DNA from: Pseudo-nitzschia pungens
Taxonomy: Eukaryota > Bacillariophyta > Bacillariophyceae > Bacillariales > Bacillariaceae
Reading direction: 5' to 3'
DNA length: 64,000 nucleotides
Assembly (NCBI GenBank): GCA_037355855.1
Contig: CM074760.1
Location: forward strand, 4,270,501-4,334,500
The notes beneath the pieces were generated by a model that was not told the DNA's origin, ran no database searches, and saw only the letters and a list, made by a program, of their open reading frames with translations. The position numbers and the translations under genes were made by a program. This document shows, piece by piece, positions 40,411-52,369 of the stretch. How positions within the stretch are numbered: the first letter of the stretch is position 1; each line of letters begins with the position of its first letter.

Positions 40411-40709
40411 AATAATAATAATATACGTATTTAAATAACTTTAATCACCAAAGGTGAAACTAAATTACTCAGTCTGTAACCAGACTTTAACGTCGCCTCC
40501 ATCAAAGAGTCAGGACCCCAAGTGGTAGAACGACAAATTTTTCAAACAAACCTTGAACATCAGACAGGGAAGAAGACAAAACAAGTCCCACAAAATTGTG
40601 ACTTGAGAGAAAATGAGATGGGATGATATTGGGAGGCAAACCAGTATCAAAAGGGGTGGGGCAGGAGAAGAAGCAGAAACAGAAGACAAAACCAAGGTAC
40701 AAAGTGTAA

Positions 40710-42004
40710 TCAACCCTGAGGTCCAGTAAGCCAGGCTCTGAGAAGAGCAGCCTCTTGTTGGTATGGCTGCACTGGGTGGACAGGTGCTGCATACTGCTTC
40801 CTGGCAAGGTGGATGGTTGCAAGCCACTGCCTCTTGGCAGTCAGGGTGTAACCTTGTAGGACTTGAAAAGGGGTTTGTAAAAGGGAGTGTGACTGGGGAA
40901 GTGCACCGGCTGCACCAATTGCTAATTCAGAGGAGATGGAAGCATCAAGAGATTGGTGTTGTTCAGCATCAAGGGTACCCCCAGGACCATGGAGTCGTTC
41001 ATTCCTATAGGTCCAAAGATCCCAGGAGGTAAGAAAGAACTGATGGATGATAGCTGTAGCCCAACGTTTGGGAGAGCGCTTGCTTCCAATGTGGGAGTAG
41101 TAGTCAGCCTGGATTTGGTACCAGCGAGGAGACCACCTACCAAGGAGCCAGTTGTGCCAACCAATAGTCCTCTGTGCCCTGACAGCAGAAGCAATTGCAA
41201 GGGAGTAGGATGATGGATAAATGTTCTGGCCCTTCCGAACTCTGGTGAGAAGGTCCACAATGGCAGCCACCAATGATGGATCAGTTTGTTCAACTTCAAG
41301 CCTCTTCTGCAGTGGTCCCTTGAAAGCTGACACACTGTGCCTGACAGCCCCAGGATCCTTGCAGGAGAGCACATGAGAAACCTTCTCGTTGTCTGCCTCA
41401 CACAAGGGGCACCTGGAGTGATCCTGATACTGGTAGTGGAGGAGTTGGTTGCCAACACCAATGCATCCAGAAGCAAATTTGACAAACCACCTTTGCATGC
41501 CAGGAGGTAAACGCTTGAAGGCAGTCAGATGGGCACACCAATGGATGGAACTCAAAACAGGTTGTGGAATGGGGATATCATGGTGGGTCTGCCAATATTT
41601 GAGAAGAGGAGGACCGGAAATAGCAACATGCAAAGCATTCTGATCAAACCTTGAACACTTGCATCCATTTAGAGAAAAGGCCCAGGGCTCAAACACAAGT
41701 CTGGGATAGTGATGGGCAGAAGCTCTATGGACAGAGAGAAAAGCCTTTGCCATGCTGTCAACCTGATGATTGCGAAGTGCCCACCAATCAAGAAAGAGTC
41801 CAGCTTGATGTCCCTGAACCCACTGAAAGTTCACAGAAATTGGCAGGGCAGAAATCATGTTTCTGATGACATAAACATAATCAAAAGACTTCTGGGAAAT
41901 AACCAATGGCCAAGATCCCTGGGCCTGTTTGAGAGCTGTGTCACCATCCAGAGCAATGGTGATAGAGCCAGAAGCAATATCAAAAAGACTCACCAGAGCA
42001 GTGC
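40710..42004 (-). CDS. LINE C ORF2, C-terminal part
   Basis: Open from the border of the gag-only LTR element to the natural stop. It covers the RNase H second half (ALDGDTALKQ, NHQVDSMAK) and the CCHC motif (CPLCEADNEKVSHVLSC). It joins in frame with 45259 onward if the LTR element and one TSD copy are ignored. 3' UTR and tail follow at 40411-40709. Confidence 0.85.
42000..42004. repeat. TSD of gag-only LTR element (left)
   Basis: agtgc, repeated at 45259-45263. LINE C reads straight through when one copy and the element are removed. Confidence 0.9.
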
Positions 42005-42353
42005 TGTTACGGTCTAGAGTAGAACTAGATGGAGTAATACGGGATAGAGGTATTTTAAAGATGAAAGGTTAATAAATTGTGTGTTATAAAGGAGAATGGT
42101 TGAATACTTTACGAAATGGGAATGATTCCTTGAGTATGGAATGAATGATCGAACAATGATATTATTGTTCGTCGGGCATAATATCATGATATCAATAATC
42201 GTTGAGTCATGGGAATCTTTGTTTGAATTGTATGTGTATTCTTGTATATTGAATATTCAGTATATATACATGAATATCATAGATACTGAAGTACATGCGG
42301 GATTCAATAATCATTTAAAGCCTCTCGTAGGGTACCTACGTCAACATGTCACA
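42005..42353 (-). repeat. 3' LTR of gag-only element (349 bp)
   Basis: Reads the same as 44910-45258 over its whole length. Confidence 0.95.
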
Positions 42354-43443
42354 TAGTTCCCCAATGATTAGGTGAAGTTTGCATGTGGTTCGATAGAATA
42401 GGTTCGGAGTTGAGTAGTATCGCGGAAAAGAGATATGCTTGTTCGGAGAACCGGTTGAAGATGATGATATATGCCATTCGGAATATTTTGAAGATATATG
42501 GAACTGGGATTGAAGAAGGTTCTTTGACACTGAAGAAATCGAAGATTTGTTTTTTTGCTTGGAGTTTTTATCACGACATATTGTTAGAAATAGAAAAAGA
42601 GTCAAAGAAAATTCTTTTCCTCCCCCAACTGTGATGTACCTCTCGGGGTAGTGGAGCTGATTTGAAAATCGATGGATTTGAAAGTGATTGCTCTTGTTGC
42701 TCTTGGTAGGCATAAAAACACCTCCTGTAATAGGAGTTAGGTAGGTGAAAAGCCGAGCGTTGTATGTTGTTCTTGCCGTATCTGCGATTGTATGTGTTCA
42801 AGCAGAGAGGGGACACATTGTTAGTGACGGTATGAGTCATTTAATTCATTCGCGATTTGCCGGATACTTTGCCGGTCTTTATGGGTGTATTTGCAGCAGT
42901 CTACTGGAGGTTCGAATTTTCGTAACTCCAGAGCACCTCTGTGGGGTTCGAATATAATTTTGTGGGATTGCTCCTATATTTTTGGAGCTCCCTGTGGACT
43001 ATTTCTTTGTTTGGGTTCAAAGGTGTCCTTGTTATTGCTGCTGCTGTACCCTATCGATGATCGATCGATTATTTTGTTTTGCGTCTGTACCCTTATCGAT
43101 ATCGATTTGCGATTCGATTGACTGATTCATTTGGCATAAGCGTCTGTACCCGTGCAATTAGTTCGCGTCCGAACTGATCTGCGTCCAGATCTTTTATTGC
43201 TATTTGATTCTTTTGTTTGCCATAGTTGAATTTTTATTTTATCGGTTGATTGTTGTTGCCGTCACTTTGGATCGGACTGAGCGCTTGGATTTAGTTCGAA
43301 CGTTTTATTCGTTGCAACAGGGCTCATCTCTGTAGGTTCCTTCCCCTTCTGGGAGTTCTCCTCCATGCGTCTTCCCAGACAGCAGTGCTGTACTGGCATT
43401 CAGGTCCAGTGGAGCTGAAGGCATGGTGCTGGATTCGTGATCC
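42354..43443 (-). other. Noncoding interior of gag-only element, includes captured LINE 5' UTR
   Basis: About 1.1 kb without a credible ORF, where pol would lie in an autonomous element. Positions 42885-43065 on the plus strand match the LINE leader just upstream of ORF1 (compare 51597-51750). Shared words are gtaactccagagcacctctg and, later, ttattgctgctgctgtaccct (vs ttgttgctgctgtacctt). The match is antisense to gag. Confidence 0.7.
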
Positions 43444-44589
43444 TTATGTTGCTGTTTGGTTGTCGATTATCGGGCGTTTTGTTAAAGGCCAGGTAATAGT
43501 TGGTTTTCCACGAGGGCGTTTGGGTTTGAATATAATGGTGCCTTCGATGGTTCTTTCAAGTGTTCCATCATGTTGAGCGCAGTATGATTCCATGGCGCGT
43601 TTCATGTGGGCTTGGAAGGATTCATTGGAAGCAGTGCTTCCAGTTTCATTGCTAGGAGTCGACGCAGTACTGTTGTTGCTGCTATTGCTCTTATTTCTTT
43701 TGGAATATCTATTTCTTGGGCATTCAGACCAATCATGATCATGGCCTGGAATTCTGCAAGGATTATTGTACTTGCGCTTGCTGGTGTTTGCTTCGTCTGC
43801 CGATTCAGCGTCTGTGTCGCTGTCGGCGTCTGTGTTGCTGTCGGAATGGGAGCTTTTGTTTTCAGCGTCCGAATTGCTGTTGTTATCGGCGCTTGCATTG
43901 CTGATGTTGTTGATATCAGAATCATATGGATTATCGATGGAGTTCTTGTTTAACCGCTCAAGGGAGCTCATATGATCGATTATGAACTGGATGGTGGTTT
44001 GTGGGCGGATTCCTCTGTGAATCCTGCAGTAGTCTTCAATCCATTCGGTTGGAAAGCTGTGGAGCAGGATGGTCATCTGTTGTAGATGGTTTAGATCAGT
44101 TGCATAGCCTTGTAATTTTGCAGTATATTTGAAAAGCTGTTTCATTCGGTCTGCATGGTCTTTGCAAGAGATGTCCGCCGATTTCTTCAGCGTTCGGAGA
44201 TATGTATACATTGTATCCTTGGCGTCTTCAGCGCTGCAGTATTGCTTGATAAAGGCTGAGAAGGCTCGGTTGTATCCATTTCTTGTAGTTGGATAATCAC
44301 GTTGGCTTCTTGTTAAGGCTCTCCACTTGGTTTGGGCATCGACACAAAGGCATCGACCAAAGTATTTGATGTACTTGGTTACTGATAGATCAAGGTCTTC
44401 AGCTGCGTTTTGGAAGGCTTCTTCTGTATGTAGGAGTTCTTCTAGTCCTCCTTTGTCGGTGAATAGAGGGACTTTGACGCTGTCTTCTTGGTCTTCGTTA
44501 TTGTAAACTGTTAGTGTAACAAGCTTGGGATTCGCGCTGTCAAAGGCTCTCTTGTAAGGAATTGGAGGATCTCTGTATAATCCTGCCAT
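43444..44589 (-). CDS. Gag of non-autonomous LTR element
   Basis: 381 residues, ATG at 44589 (MAGLYRDPPIPYKRAF). The first ~230 residues look like a Copia-type capsid (TKWRALTRSQRDYPTTRNGYNRAFSAF, KKSADISCKDHADRMKQLFKYTAKL, LHSFPTEWIEDY). Then comes an Asn/Asp/Ser-rich acidic linker, then a zinc-binding motif C278-R-I-P-G-H283-D-H-D-W-S-E-C290, the compact CxxxxHxHxWxxC type rather than a retroviral CCHC. The tail is basic (KPKRPRGKP). It would form the particle that packages element RNA. It is unlike the gag of the Copia element at 13192-14850, so that element is probably not its direct partner. Confidence 0.85.
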   Translation of the reverse strand: MAGLYRDPPIPYKRAFDSANPKLVTLTVYNNEDQEDSVKVPLFTDKGGLEELLHTEEAFQNAAEDLDLSVTKYIKYFGRCLCVDAQTKWRALTRSQRDYPTTRNGYNRAFSAFIKQYCSAEDAKDTMYTYLRTLKKSADISCKDHADRMKQLFKYTAKLQGYATDLNHLQQMTILLHSFPTEWIEDYCRIHRGIRPQTTIQFIIDHMSSLERLNKNSIDNPYDSDINNISNASADNNSNSDAENKSSHSDSNTDADSDTDAESADEANTSKRKYNNPCRIPGHDHDWSECPRNRYSKRNKSNSSNNSTASTPSNETGSTASNESFQAHMKRAMESYCAQHDGTLERTIEGTIIFKPKRPRGKPTITWPLTKRPIIDNQTAT

Positions 44590-44909
44590 GGTTGTTTTTT
44601 GATTCGTATAGTTCGATCGGTGTATTTGTTTCGTAGGTATCGATCGTATCGGTTGTTTCGTAGGTGTCGATCGTTTCGTAGATTTCGATCGATGTAGTTC
44701 GTGTTCCTTGATTTGATCTGTTCTTTCGGAGATTGCGATCGATCGGAGATTTGAACTGCTTTATAGAGTGTTCGATCGATTCGTATTGTAGATTTCGTTT
44801 GTTTCGATTGTAGGATTTTGCTTGTCAGGGTATCGATGTATCCCTGTTGTTTAGGATTCAGTGCTGATTTGGTTCTGTTTCTACTTTAAAGCACAAACAG
44901 TAATTACTG

Positions 44910-45258
44910 TGTTACGGTCTAGAGTAGAACTAGATGGAGTAATACGGGATAGAGGTATTTTAAAGATGAAAGGTTAATAAATTGTGTGTTATAAAGGAGA
45001 ATGGTTGAATACTTTACGAAATGGGAATGATTCCTTGAGTATGGAATGAATGATCGAACAATGATATTATTGTTCGTCGGGCATAATATCATGATATCAA
45101 TAATCGTTGAGTCATGGGAATCTTTGTTTGAATTGTATGTGTATTCTTGTATATTGAATATTCAGTATATATACATGAATATCATAGATACTGAAGTACA
45201 TGCGGGATTCAATAATCATTTAAAGCCTCTCGTAGGGTACCTACGTCAACATGTCACA
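44910..45258 (-). repeat. 5' LTR of gag-only element (349 bp)
   Basis: Partner of 42005-42353. Directly inside it lies a 12-bp perfect palindrome, cagtaattactg; a tRNA primer site was not recognised. Confidence 0.95.
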
Positions 45259-45263
45259 AGTGC
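45259..45263. repeat. TSD of gag-only LTR element (right)
   Basis: agtgc, the partner of 42000-42004. Confidence 0.9.
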
Positions 45264-48200
45264 AACAGGTGAGAACCCCAATGATACCTGCCAGTTCACT
45301 CCTATAGGATGACTGATCCTCAGGGGGTCCACTGACAAAATTACAGCCAGTGAGGAACAAGGAAGCAGTCTTGGTGGAGGTATTGGGTGACAGAATGAAT
45401 GCAGAAGTTCCTCTGAGAAGGTCCGGATCAAATGAACCATCGCAGACGACACTGGCAGTACCACTCTGGATAGCATCAACAATGTGCTGACAGCCAGCCT
45501 GTGGTAGAGAATATTTGTGGAGAAGTACCCTTGGAGACTCACAGAGTGCATCAAAGGCGTCTACTAGGGAGTCTGGAAGAGAATCAAATGGATTGCACTC
45601 CAGAGGATCCATGTCAGGAGGTGCAGAAACAAAGGCTGAAGACCCGACAACGCGGACAACTTGGCCACAAATTACAGGGCAGACAAGCACATCAGCGCAG
45701 GCTGGTTTGTCAGAAATGAGTTCAGAAGTGACCCTGTATCTGCCCCTGCCCTGGGAGGTGCTCACAATCCAGCCAGTAGAAGTTTTGAAGAATATTCTGT
45801 TGGTGGATGGAGACAAAAACCAAGGCCAAAGAGAAGCTGTCTGGGGAGAGAGCCAATGCCCAAGGTGAAAAGAAGGAGCCAATGCCCTGGCTGCAGGGGG
45901 TGGACAAGGGGGAAGAAAACAGGTCTGAAGAGCCTTAGTCCATAAGCGCTTTGCTGCTGGAGGCCAAGAGGGAGGACATCTAGGCCAGTCAAGATGATCC
46001 CTCAAGTGATTGGAGGATGTCAGCTGGAAGGCCATGGGTGAGAGTCTTTTCCCATCTGGAGTACAAATGTCAGCAAGGGAAATAGCCTTGAGGGACATGC
46101 GCATATGATTCAAGAGGGACAAGTCAGCACCTCTGAAGCCAGAGTTGACAAAGGCTTGCATGAGATAACAATCATTGGAACGTAGCAGTGGAAGATCTGG
46201 GAAGTCTTCAAACAAGCTCACAGGGTGAGCAGAGAAAAACTTCCACACATGTTTGTACCAGCAGGGAGTGACATATGAAGCAAAGGGATGATATGGTGTG
46301 ACACCAAGATGGAGAGGAATGCCAAGTTCAAGCCTGAGAGCTTCAGCAGTGAGCCTGAGAATCCTACCAGTTTGTGAGGACCTGACAGATTCCTGAAAGA
46401 GGGTGGCAATATGACTGAACTCTTGGAGGAGGTATGGATGGATGAAACCAAAGCCTTGATAGAGGGAAGGACCATAGAACACATGTCTGGGAAATGTCCG
46501 TGACATCCCTGCTTTATTCAGCACAGGAACAAGAGCTGGGTGAATGATCTTTGTCCAGGTGGCCTCATCAAGTTGCGTGACAGGCATGGGGTATTCAACA
46601 GACTTCATGAAAGAATACTTGAAGGTGTAGAGGGATGCGCGCTTCTCACACTTGGAAGCCCTGAGTTGAGAGCCAAAAGACTGAGACTGGGACTTCATGT
46701 GAGCAATCTGTGCTTCCTCATTGCCATCCATGGAGATAAAAACCCCAAGGGTCTTGTCAGCATGGTCAACTTCAAACCGATCCAGGGTAGCTCGATTGCC
46801 ATTCTTGTCAGCAACAGAGAATTCACCAGGCATGTCAGCAATGGAGCGATAGTCCCAGCCGGACCCATTCCATTTGAAATCAATCAGATAACAGAAGGAT
46901 TTGGCAGGTTCAATAGCTCCACCAGTGGCAATAATCCCTCCAGCCCACCTGTCAAGAGCTTCCTGAAAGTCAACAGCCAATTCCTCACCGGATGTTGAGG
47001 AAGCAGAGCCAGCACAAAACAAATCTGTGTCATCCACAAAGGCAAAACCCACAAGAGAAACCAGTTGCAGTGACAAAGAAGTGATAAGATGGACACCATG
47101 CCCAGCCTGTTGCATCATTCGGAAGACAATTGTTGACACCAAAGCCCAAAGAGTTGGACCAATACCGTTGCCTTGGCCACAACCACTGAGAGGAACAGGT
47201 TCATCACCATACACAGGGCCGGACCGACCAAAACCAGTTTTGATGTGGTGCTTAGCATGCTGCAGAGTAGACAGAAGAACTTCACACACATGGGCAGGAA
47301 CCCCAAAGCTCTGGAGAGTGAGACCTGCAATGGGATGTGAGATTCTATCATAACAGCCCTTGGCATCATTCATAGCAACAGCACCAGATCTGCGCTTCTG
47401 CCTCAACACATCACAGATGAGCTTCTTGTTCAGGCAGGTGTTGATGGCCTTGTGGTGTTTCCTGCTTCCATGTTGATCAACAGCCACGGCATTGGCACGT
47501 TCAGCATAGGCAAGAATGCGTCTGCCAATCATCTTGTTGTTGATTTGGAACTCAGGAGACATCAGCTGAATAAGCCTCATCTTATCCACTCTATATTCCC
47601 CAGGTTTCTTGAAGATCTCAACATCAGTGATGACCTGCCAAGCAGAAGGAGAAAAGCCAACAATCAATGGGACAGATCTCAGGAGAGTGTCAAACTTGTT
47701 CAACTGGGGATCAAGGGCAAAAGCCTTGTGGTGGGAAAAACTCAAACAAGAAGGTTCACTTGCTGTGCGTTCCCTCTGGCGTTTCCAGGCAGCAGCATTG
47801 TCAGCTGGACACACTGAATAGTCAAAGGGGGGCAAACTCAGTATAGAGTCAGGGACTTTGAGACAGGAAAGAAATTCAGAAAGGTATTTGTCAGTGGCAG
47901 GAGGAGGATTATATGTGCCATCAAGAACTTGAGCAGAAGCATGTGCTGTGCCTAGGTAGCCAAAATCCTCAATGAAGGAGGGAGTCATGGAAGGAGTGCC
48001 AAGACACTGCTGTTGACACCGGACATTGGATTCAGCCATAGCCGGTACCATAGTAGACTGAGACTCCAAGACCTGTTCAACACCATCATGGCCAACTGCA
48101 ATAGCTCTCAAGACTGCTGACTTGTTGACACGTCCCCGAATAGACCGAGCAGCAAGGCCAAGCTCTCTTTGAAGATGTTCCCTGCGCATCCTGGCACGAA

Positions 48201-49810
48201 TCTGGGAAGCATTCTGGTTGTGAGGCTTGCCTTCAGCAAGAAGTGCATCCACCAGGCCTTGATTGAAGGAGTCTCTCCATGAGGGGGCCAATTTCTTCAC
48301 TGCCCGGTATTGCCTGTAAGCTTGTTGCAGATGGAGGAGAGCACTGGAAAGATCACTGTGTTCCCCTTTGTAAAGAGAAAGCTTGCATGCCAGCCTTTTC
48401 AAAACAGTATGACTGGTGGACACACCCTGTCTCAGCTTAACAACACGCCTCCAAAAGTCAATTGTATCACGATAGACTTGCAGCTTTGGGGACCATGGAA
48501 CCAGACCAGCTCTAGTGTGGCAGAGGTTTTGTTCAACAGAGAGCCTGAGAGAGGTGGAGGTTTCATGGAGTACTTCATATGTGGTGATGAGATCAGCGCG
48601 CACAGAAATATCCCCAGACTGAAACTGAGCCAGTAGGTGCTCCAGCTTAGCTTTGAGAGAGAACACTCCAGCCTTGAGAAAGCTGTGCCTCACTCGCTTG
48701 AAATACCGTTGGCGCAGATGAGGGTGGGAGGACTGGAGTTTGGAATGAGAGAAGCTCACAGGAGGTGGCAGATGTTTGCCCATGAGGCTGCAATTACAGA
48801 CTTCAATCCAAAGCAGTCTATGGTCAGATTCCATACCATGGGCACCACCAAAGGGACAATACCCAGCCCTGAGAACATCAACATTCTCAGAGACCCAAAT
48901 GGCATCAATTGGTGTTCTGGTAGTGTTTCTGTTGTGAGTGGCGGGAGGAGAAGACTTACTATGAAGGGTAAGAATGGCCTCTCTGAAACCCAGAGCCTGG
49001 AGCTCAAAAGACAAGCCATCAGTCCTAACATCAGCATTCTGGTCAATCCCAACAATGACCTGGTCACCTGCACCCAGACAGACCTGAAGGGCAGCAGTCA
49101 AATCCCTGTGAAAAAGAATGCATGGATTGGGACTGAAAAGATTTTCAGCTGCTTGAAAGTAGCGGTACTGTTGATTCCAGACTGAGCCAAGATCCCTGTC
49201 ATTTTCAACAGGGCAGTAAGCAGAAAACATAGTGACAGTGTAGCCATCCCTGCCCTGAAACTTGACAAAGGACCATCTTCCAAGACCAGAAGGATCCGCC
49301 CCATGGGCAATCTTGTGGGAACTGAACAGTTGATCAATGGAAAACCCTGTGCCACCAGGCTGAAGCCATGAGCAGTCAGAAGCTTCGTGCTTGTTGTTGG
49401 CGAGATAGGAAAAACTTGAGGGACAGACATTCTTCATGCGCCGATTGAAAAGATCACAGGGCAGGAGTTTGGATTCATTCAAACAATGCTCAGCAAAAAG
49501 CGCCACACTGGCGTTGCTCTTGACAAATTGACGGGAGTTGTGCTTACACCTGGACATAAAAGCAGCTCTACGTTGGGGTCCAATGTTTTGGAAGGTGATG
49601 ATGGTGGAATTAGATGATGGAGCTTGAGGAAAAGGAATGACCAAAACTGTCAGAATCCTTAGCAGCAAGAGAGTCTCCATGAAGAGTTAATTGGACAAAA
49701 TGAGAGACAGGGGAAGAGGCGGAGGGGGAAAAGGGAGAAACAGTAGAAGCATTGATGGGATTTGGTGTGGAAGGCATCCCATCAAACCTCATACCAGATA
49801 AGCTAACCAT
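45259..49810 (-). pseudogene. LINE C ORF2, N-terminal and middle part, frameshifted
   Basis: ATG at 49810 overlaps the ORF1 stop (49803-49805). After ~60 codons (…KDSDSFGHSF) a one-base insertion/patch near 49620-49640 shifts the frame. Beyond it the endonuclease (FAEHCLNE, SAYCPVEND, GIDQNADV, PIDAIWVS, SDHRLLWIE), RT (NDAKGCYD, GCGQGNGIGP, FVDDTDLF) and the start of RNase H (CDGSFDP, YRSELAG) are open down to the LTR element at 45258. The second copy of the duplicated segment (56427-56616) has the normal sequence at this point, so the change arose in this copy. Confidence 0.85.
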
Positions 49811-50291
49811 GATCAGAAGGAAACCGAGTCTGTCGCACGGAAAAGAGAGTTGCCGGAGCTGATTTGGTGGAGACATTGGCATGGCTCAAATCACTGACAC
49901 TAGCATCATGGCTGGAGGAGAATGCAATAACAGCAACTCCAAGCCTCAAAGCAGAGGCCGCATCTTCCTCACCACCATTCAAACCAGAAGGGAGGGCAGC
50001 ATGAACGTCAGTTGAGGCATCAGGAGAGACCACAGGGAGGTCACCAGCCATGGCATTATTGGGAGGATCAGGAACTTCAGGGGGGACATCGGGAGAGACA
50101 CCAGGGGAGGCACCAGCCTTGGCAACATTGGGAGGATCACCTCCAGTAGGAGCAGCACCTGCAGGCGGTGAAGCCTGGACAGCAGTGAGATTGGAAGTGC
50201 CGGTCGCTAAAGTATCCATGGATTGAGAGTCATCAAAGCCTCCACCACCACTGTCAGCACGGGCTTGGAGGTTAAAGTGCAAATCTAGATC
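49620..50291 (-). repeat. ~672-bp duplication flanking LINE H (left copy)
   Basis: Contains the ORF1 C-terminus (stop at 49803) and the start of ORF2 of LINE C. Nearly identical to 56427-57097; differences I see are aataacagc/aatagcagc and a patch in the first ~20 bp. Acts like a very long TSD of H. Confidence 0.85.
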
Positions 50292-50316
50292 ACAATTTTG
50301 CGACGCGCATCTTTGT
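50292..50316 (+). promoter_or_regulatory. 5'-terminal stem-loop of LINE H
   Basis: Outer stem ACAA/TTGT, inner stem TGCG-ACG-CGCA. Relative to G, the T·G pair has become T-A. Confidence 0.75.
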
Positions 50317-51789
50317 CCGACGTTCCGATGTTCCAGTACTTAAAACACGTAGATTTCTACACAACTTTCCCCTTTGATATCTCACTCACTTCTAAAGCTC
50401 CTACAGCAACACCAAGCTCTACACCTATTAACAGAGACCTCCCCTATCTGATTCTGCTGTTTGTTGGGCTGTTCCTTGCTTCCTTTGGTTGCTGTGGTTG
50501 CCTGTTTCCTCTGCCGGTCGGTCGATCGATTCGGCAGCAACGAGCTTCGGCAAGCAAAAACAACACATACTTTTCTACAGCAATTGCAGTACTAATTCTA
50601 CAGCAGCTCTGCCGGTTAGTCTCCACGCTCAGTTTGTCTCCGAGCACGGTTTGTTTTTATGTTCTGTTTTCAAGCTACCTTATTATTTAACGCTATACGG
50701 TCTTTCAAGCCCTTTAAGTGATATCCACTTAACGTTCTACATTCTTCAAGGTTCCTTGCTGAAGTTCTCTAAGTCTTTTCAAGTTGAAGTTGTCGAACAC
50801 ATACATAACCCCCCTTCTAGAAGGTTCCTACTCGTTGATCCTTGAGTATTTGCAAGTTCGCGCGAGCATATCTTCCAGTTTCCTCCCTCTTTTCAAGCCA
50901 ATAGCCCCCCTGATTCTTAAGTACCTTTCACTTAAGAGATACCCTGTTTCCTCGCCAAGCCCCCTTGTCCTTAAGTGTGTTTGCTTAAGGCTCCCCCTAC
51001 TCCGCCTGTTTTCAAGCCAAGACCAAGCGATCTTTAAGTACCTTCTACTTATTACGCTCTTGCTTCCACGACTACAGCTACTATCGCCCCTTGTTTTCAA
51101 GACTACAGTTTCCTTGGTCCCTAAGTGTTTGCGAGTTCCCTGATCCCTAAGTGTTTTCGCTATTAAGCAACCCCAACTTGAACTTCAAGTTCGACACTGT
51201 TTTCAAGACACAAGCCTCCCCTTGGTCCCTAGGTGTTTCTACTAAAGCCCCTGTTTTCAAGCAAGCAGCTTCCCTGGTCCCTAAGTGTCTCGCTCAAGGT
51301 CCCTGTTTTCAAGCCAATTGCCCCTGGATACTTTTTCCACTGCAACCCTGGTCCCTAAGTGTCTCGCTTAAGGCCCCTGCTTTCAAGACAATTGCCCCAG
51401 GATACTGTTTCCACTTATAAGTACTTGCGAGTTTGAACTTCAAGTTCCCTCCTGAGCCTTTTAAGTGTGCCCTGCCATTGATATCCCCCGGTCCCTAAGT
51501 GTTCCTACTAAAGCCCCTGTTTTCACGCAAGCAGTGTCCCTACCAGGCCTTTGATACAAGCCAGTTGTCGGTTTCTACAGTCTGTTTCTACACGATTTGC
51601 AGGAGTCTACAGGAGTTTCTAAATTTAGTAACTCCAGAGCACCTCTGTGGGTTTCGAACGTGCCTTTTCTGGTAGTGCTCCAGTTTTTTTGGATCCCCTG
51701 GAGTTTTTTCCTGTTCAGACCAACGTTGGACCTGTTGTTGCTGCTGTACCTTGGTTCAAACCCAGCGTACAACCCCAAGCTATCCATCC
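50317..51789 (+). promoter_or_regulatory. LINE H 5' UTR with hairpin series
   Basis: Parallel to the G leader. An example hairpin is TCTTAAGT (50915-50922)/ACTTAAGA (50930-50937); then come repeated ccctgttttcaagc and ccctaagtgt motifs to ~51540. The stretch 51597-51750 (gtaactccagagcacctctg … gctgctgtacc) is shared with C and with the gag-only LTR element. Confidence 0.7.
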
Positions 51790-52352
51790 CGCAGTCAGGC
51801 TCCCAGCAGTCAAGCTCTCAGCAGTCAGCCCACCAGCAGTCAGCCCACCAGCAGTCAGCCCACCAGCAGTCAGCCCACCAGCAGTCAGCCCACCAGCAGT
51901 CAGCCCACAAGCCGTCAGCCCACCAGCAATCAGCCCACCAGCAGTCAGCTCATCAGCAGTCAGCCCACCAGCAGTCGGCCCCCCAGCAGTCAGCCCACCA
52001 GCAGTCAGCTCACCAGCAGTCAGCCCACCAGCAGTGAGCTCCCAACCAGTCAGCCCACCAGCAGTCAGCCCACCAGCAGTCAGCTCACCAGCAGTCAGCC
52101 CACCAGCAGTCCACTCACCAGCAGTCCGCTCACCAGCAGTCAGCCCACCAGCAGTCAGCCCATCAGCAGTCAGCTCACCAGCTGTCAGCTCACCAGCAGT
52201 CAGCCCACCAGCAGTCAGCTCACCAGCAGTCAGCCCATCAGCAGTCAGCTCACCAGCAGTCAGCCCACCAGCAGTCAGCTCACCAGCAGTCAGCCCACCA
52301 GCAGTCAGCTCACCAGCAGTCAGCCCACCAGCAGTCAGCCCACCAGCGGTCA
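51790..52352 (+). repeat. 15-bp minisatellite upstream of H ORF1 (~37 copies)
   Basis: Tandem cagtcagcccaccag with scattered C/T changes. It is free of stops in several frames (SPPAV, TSSQP and QQSAH type peptides), so long ORFs here are an artefact of the repeat. Neither G nor C has it at this place. Confidence 0.9.
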
Positions 52353-52369
52353 GCTCCACTTCTGGTACA

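Larger units (their letters stand above)
42005..45258 (-). mobile_element. Gag-only (non-autonomous) LTR retrotransposon
   Basis: 3254 bp. Identical-looking 349-bp LTRs (42005-42353 and 44910-45258, TG…CA), 5-bp TSD and a purine tract TTGGGGAACTA before the 3' LTR. The only credible gene is a gag on the minus strand; no protease, integrase, RT or RNase H is present in the 2.56-kb interior. It must use enzymes from another element, a type described as TR-GAG in plants. The interior also carries a piece of LINE 5' UTR in antisense (42885-43065). Confidence 0.9.

Noticed and set aside
51790..52352. Long open frames encoding SPPAV/TSSQP/QQSAH repeats as a protein
   Set aside because: The 15-bp repeat has no stops in several frames on both strands; the frame is a by-product of the minisatellite, and ORF1 starts after it.
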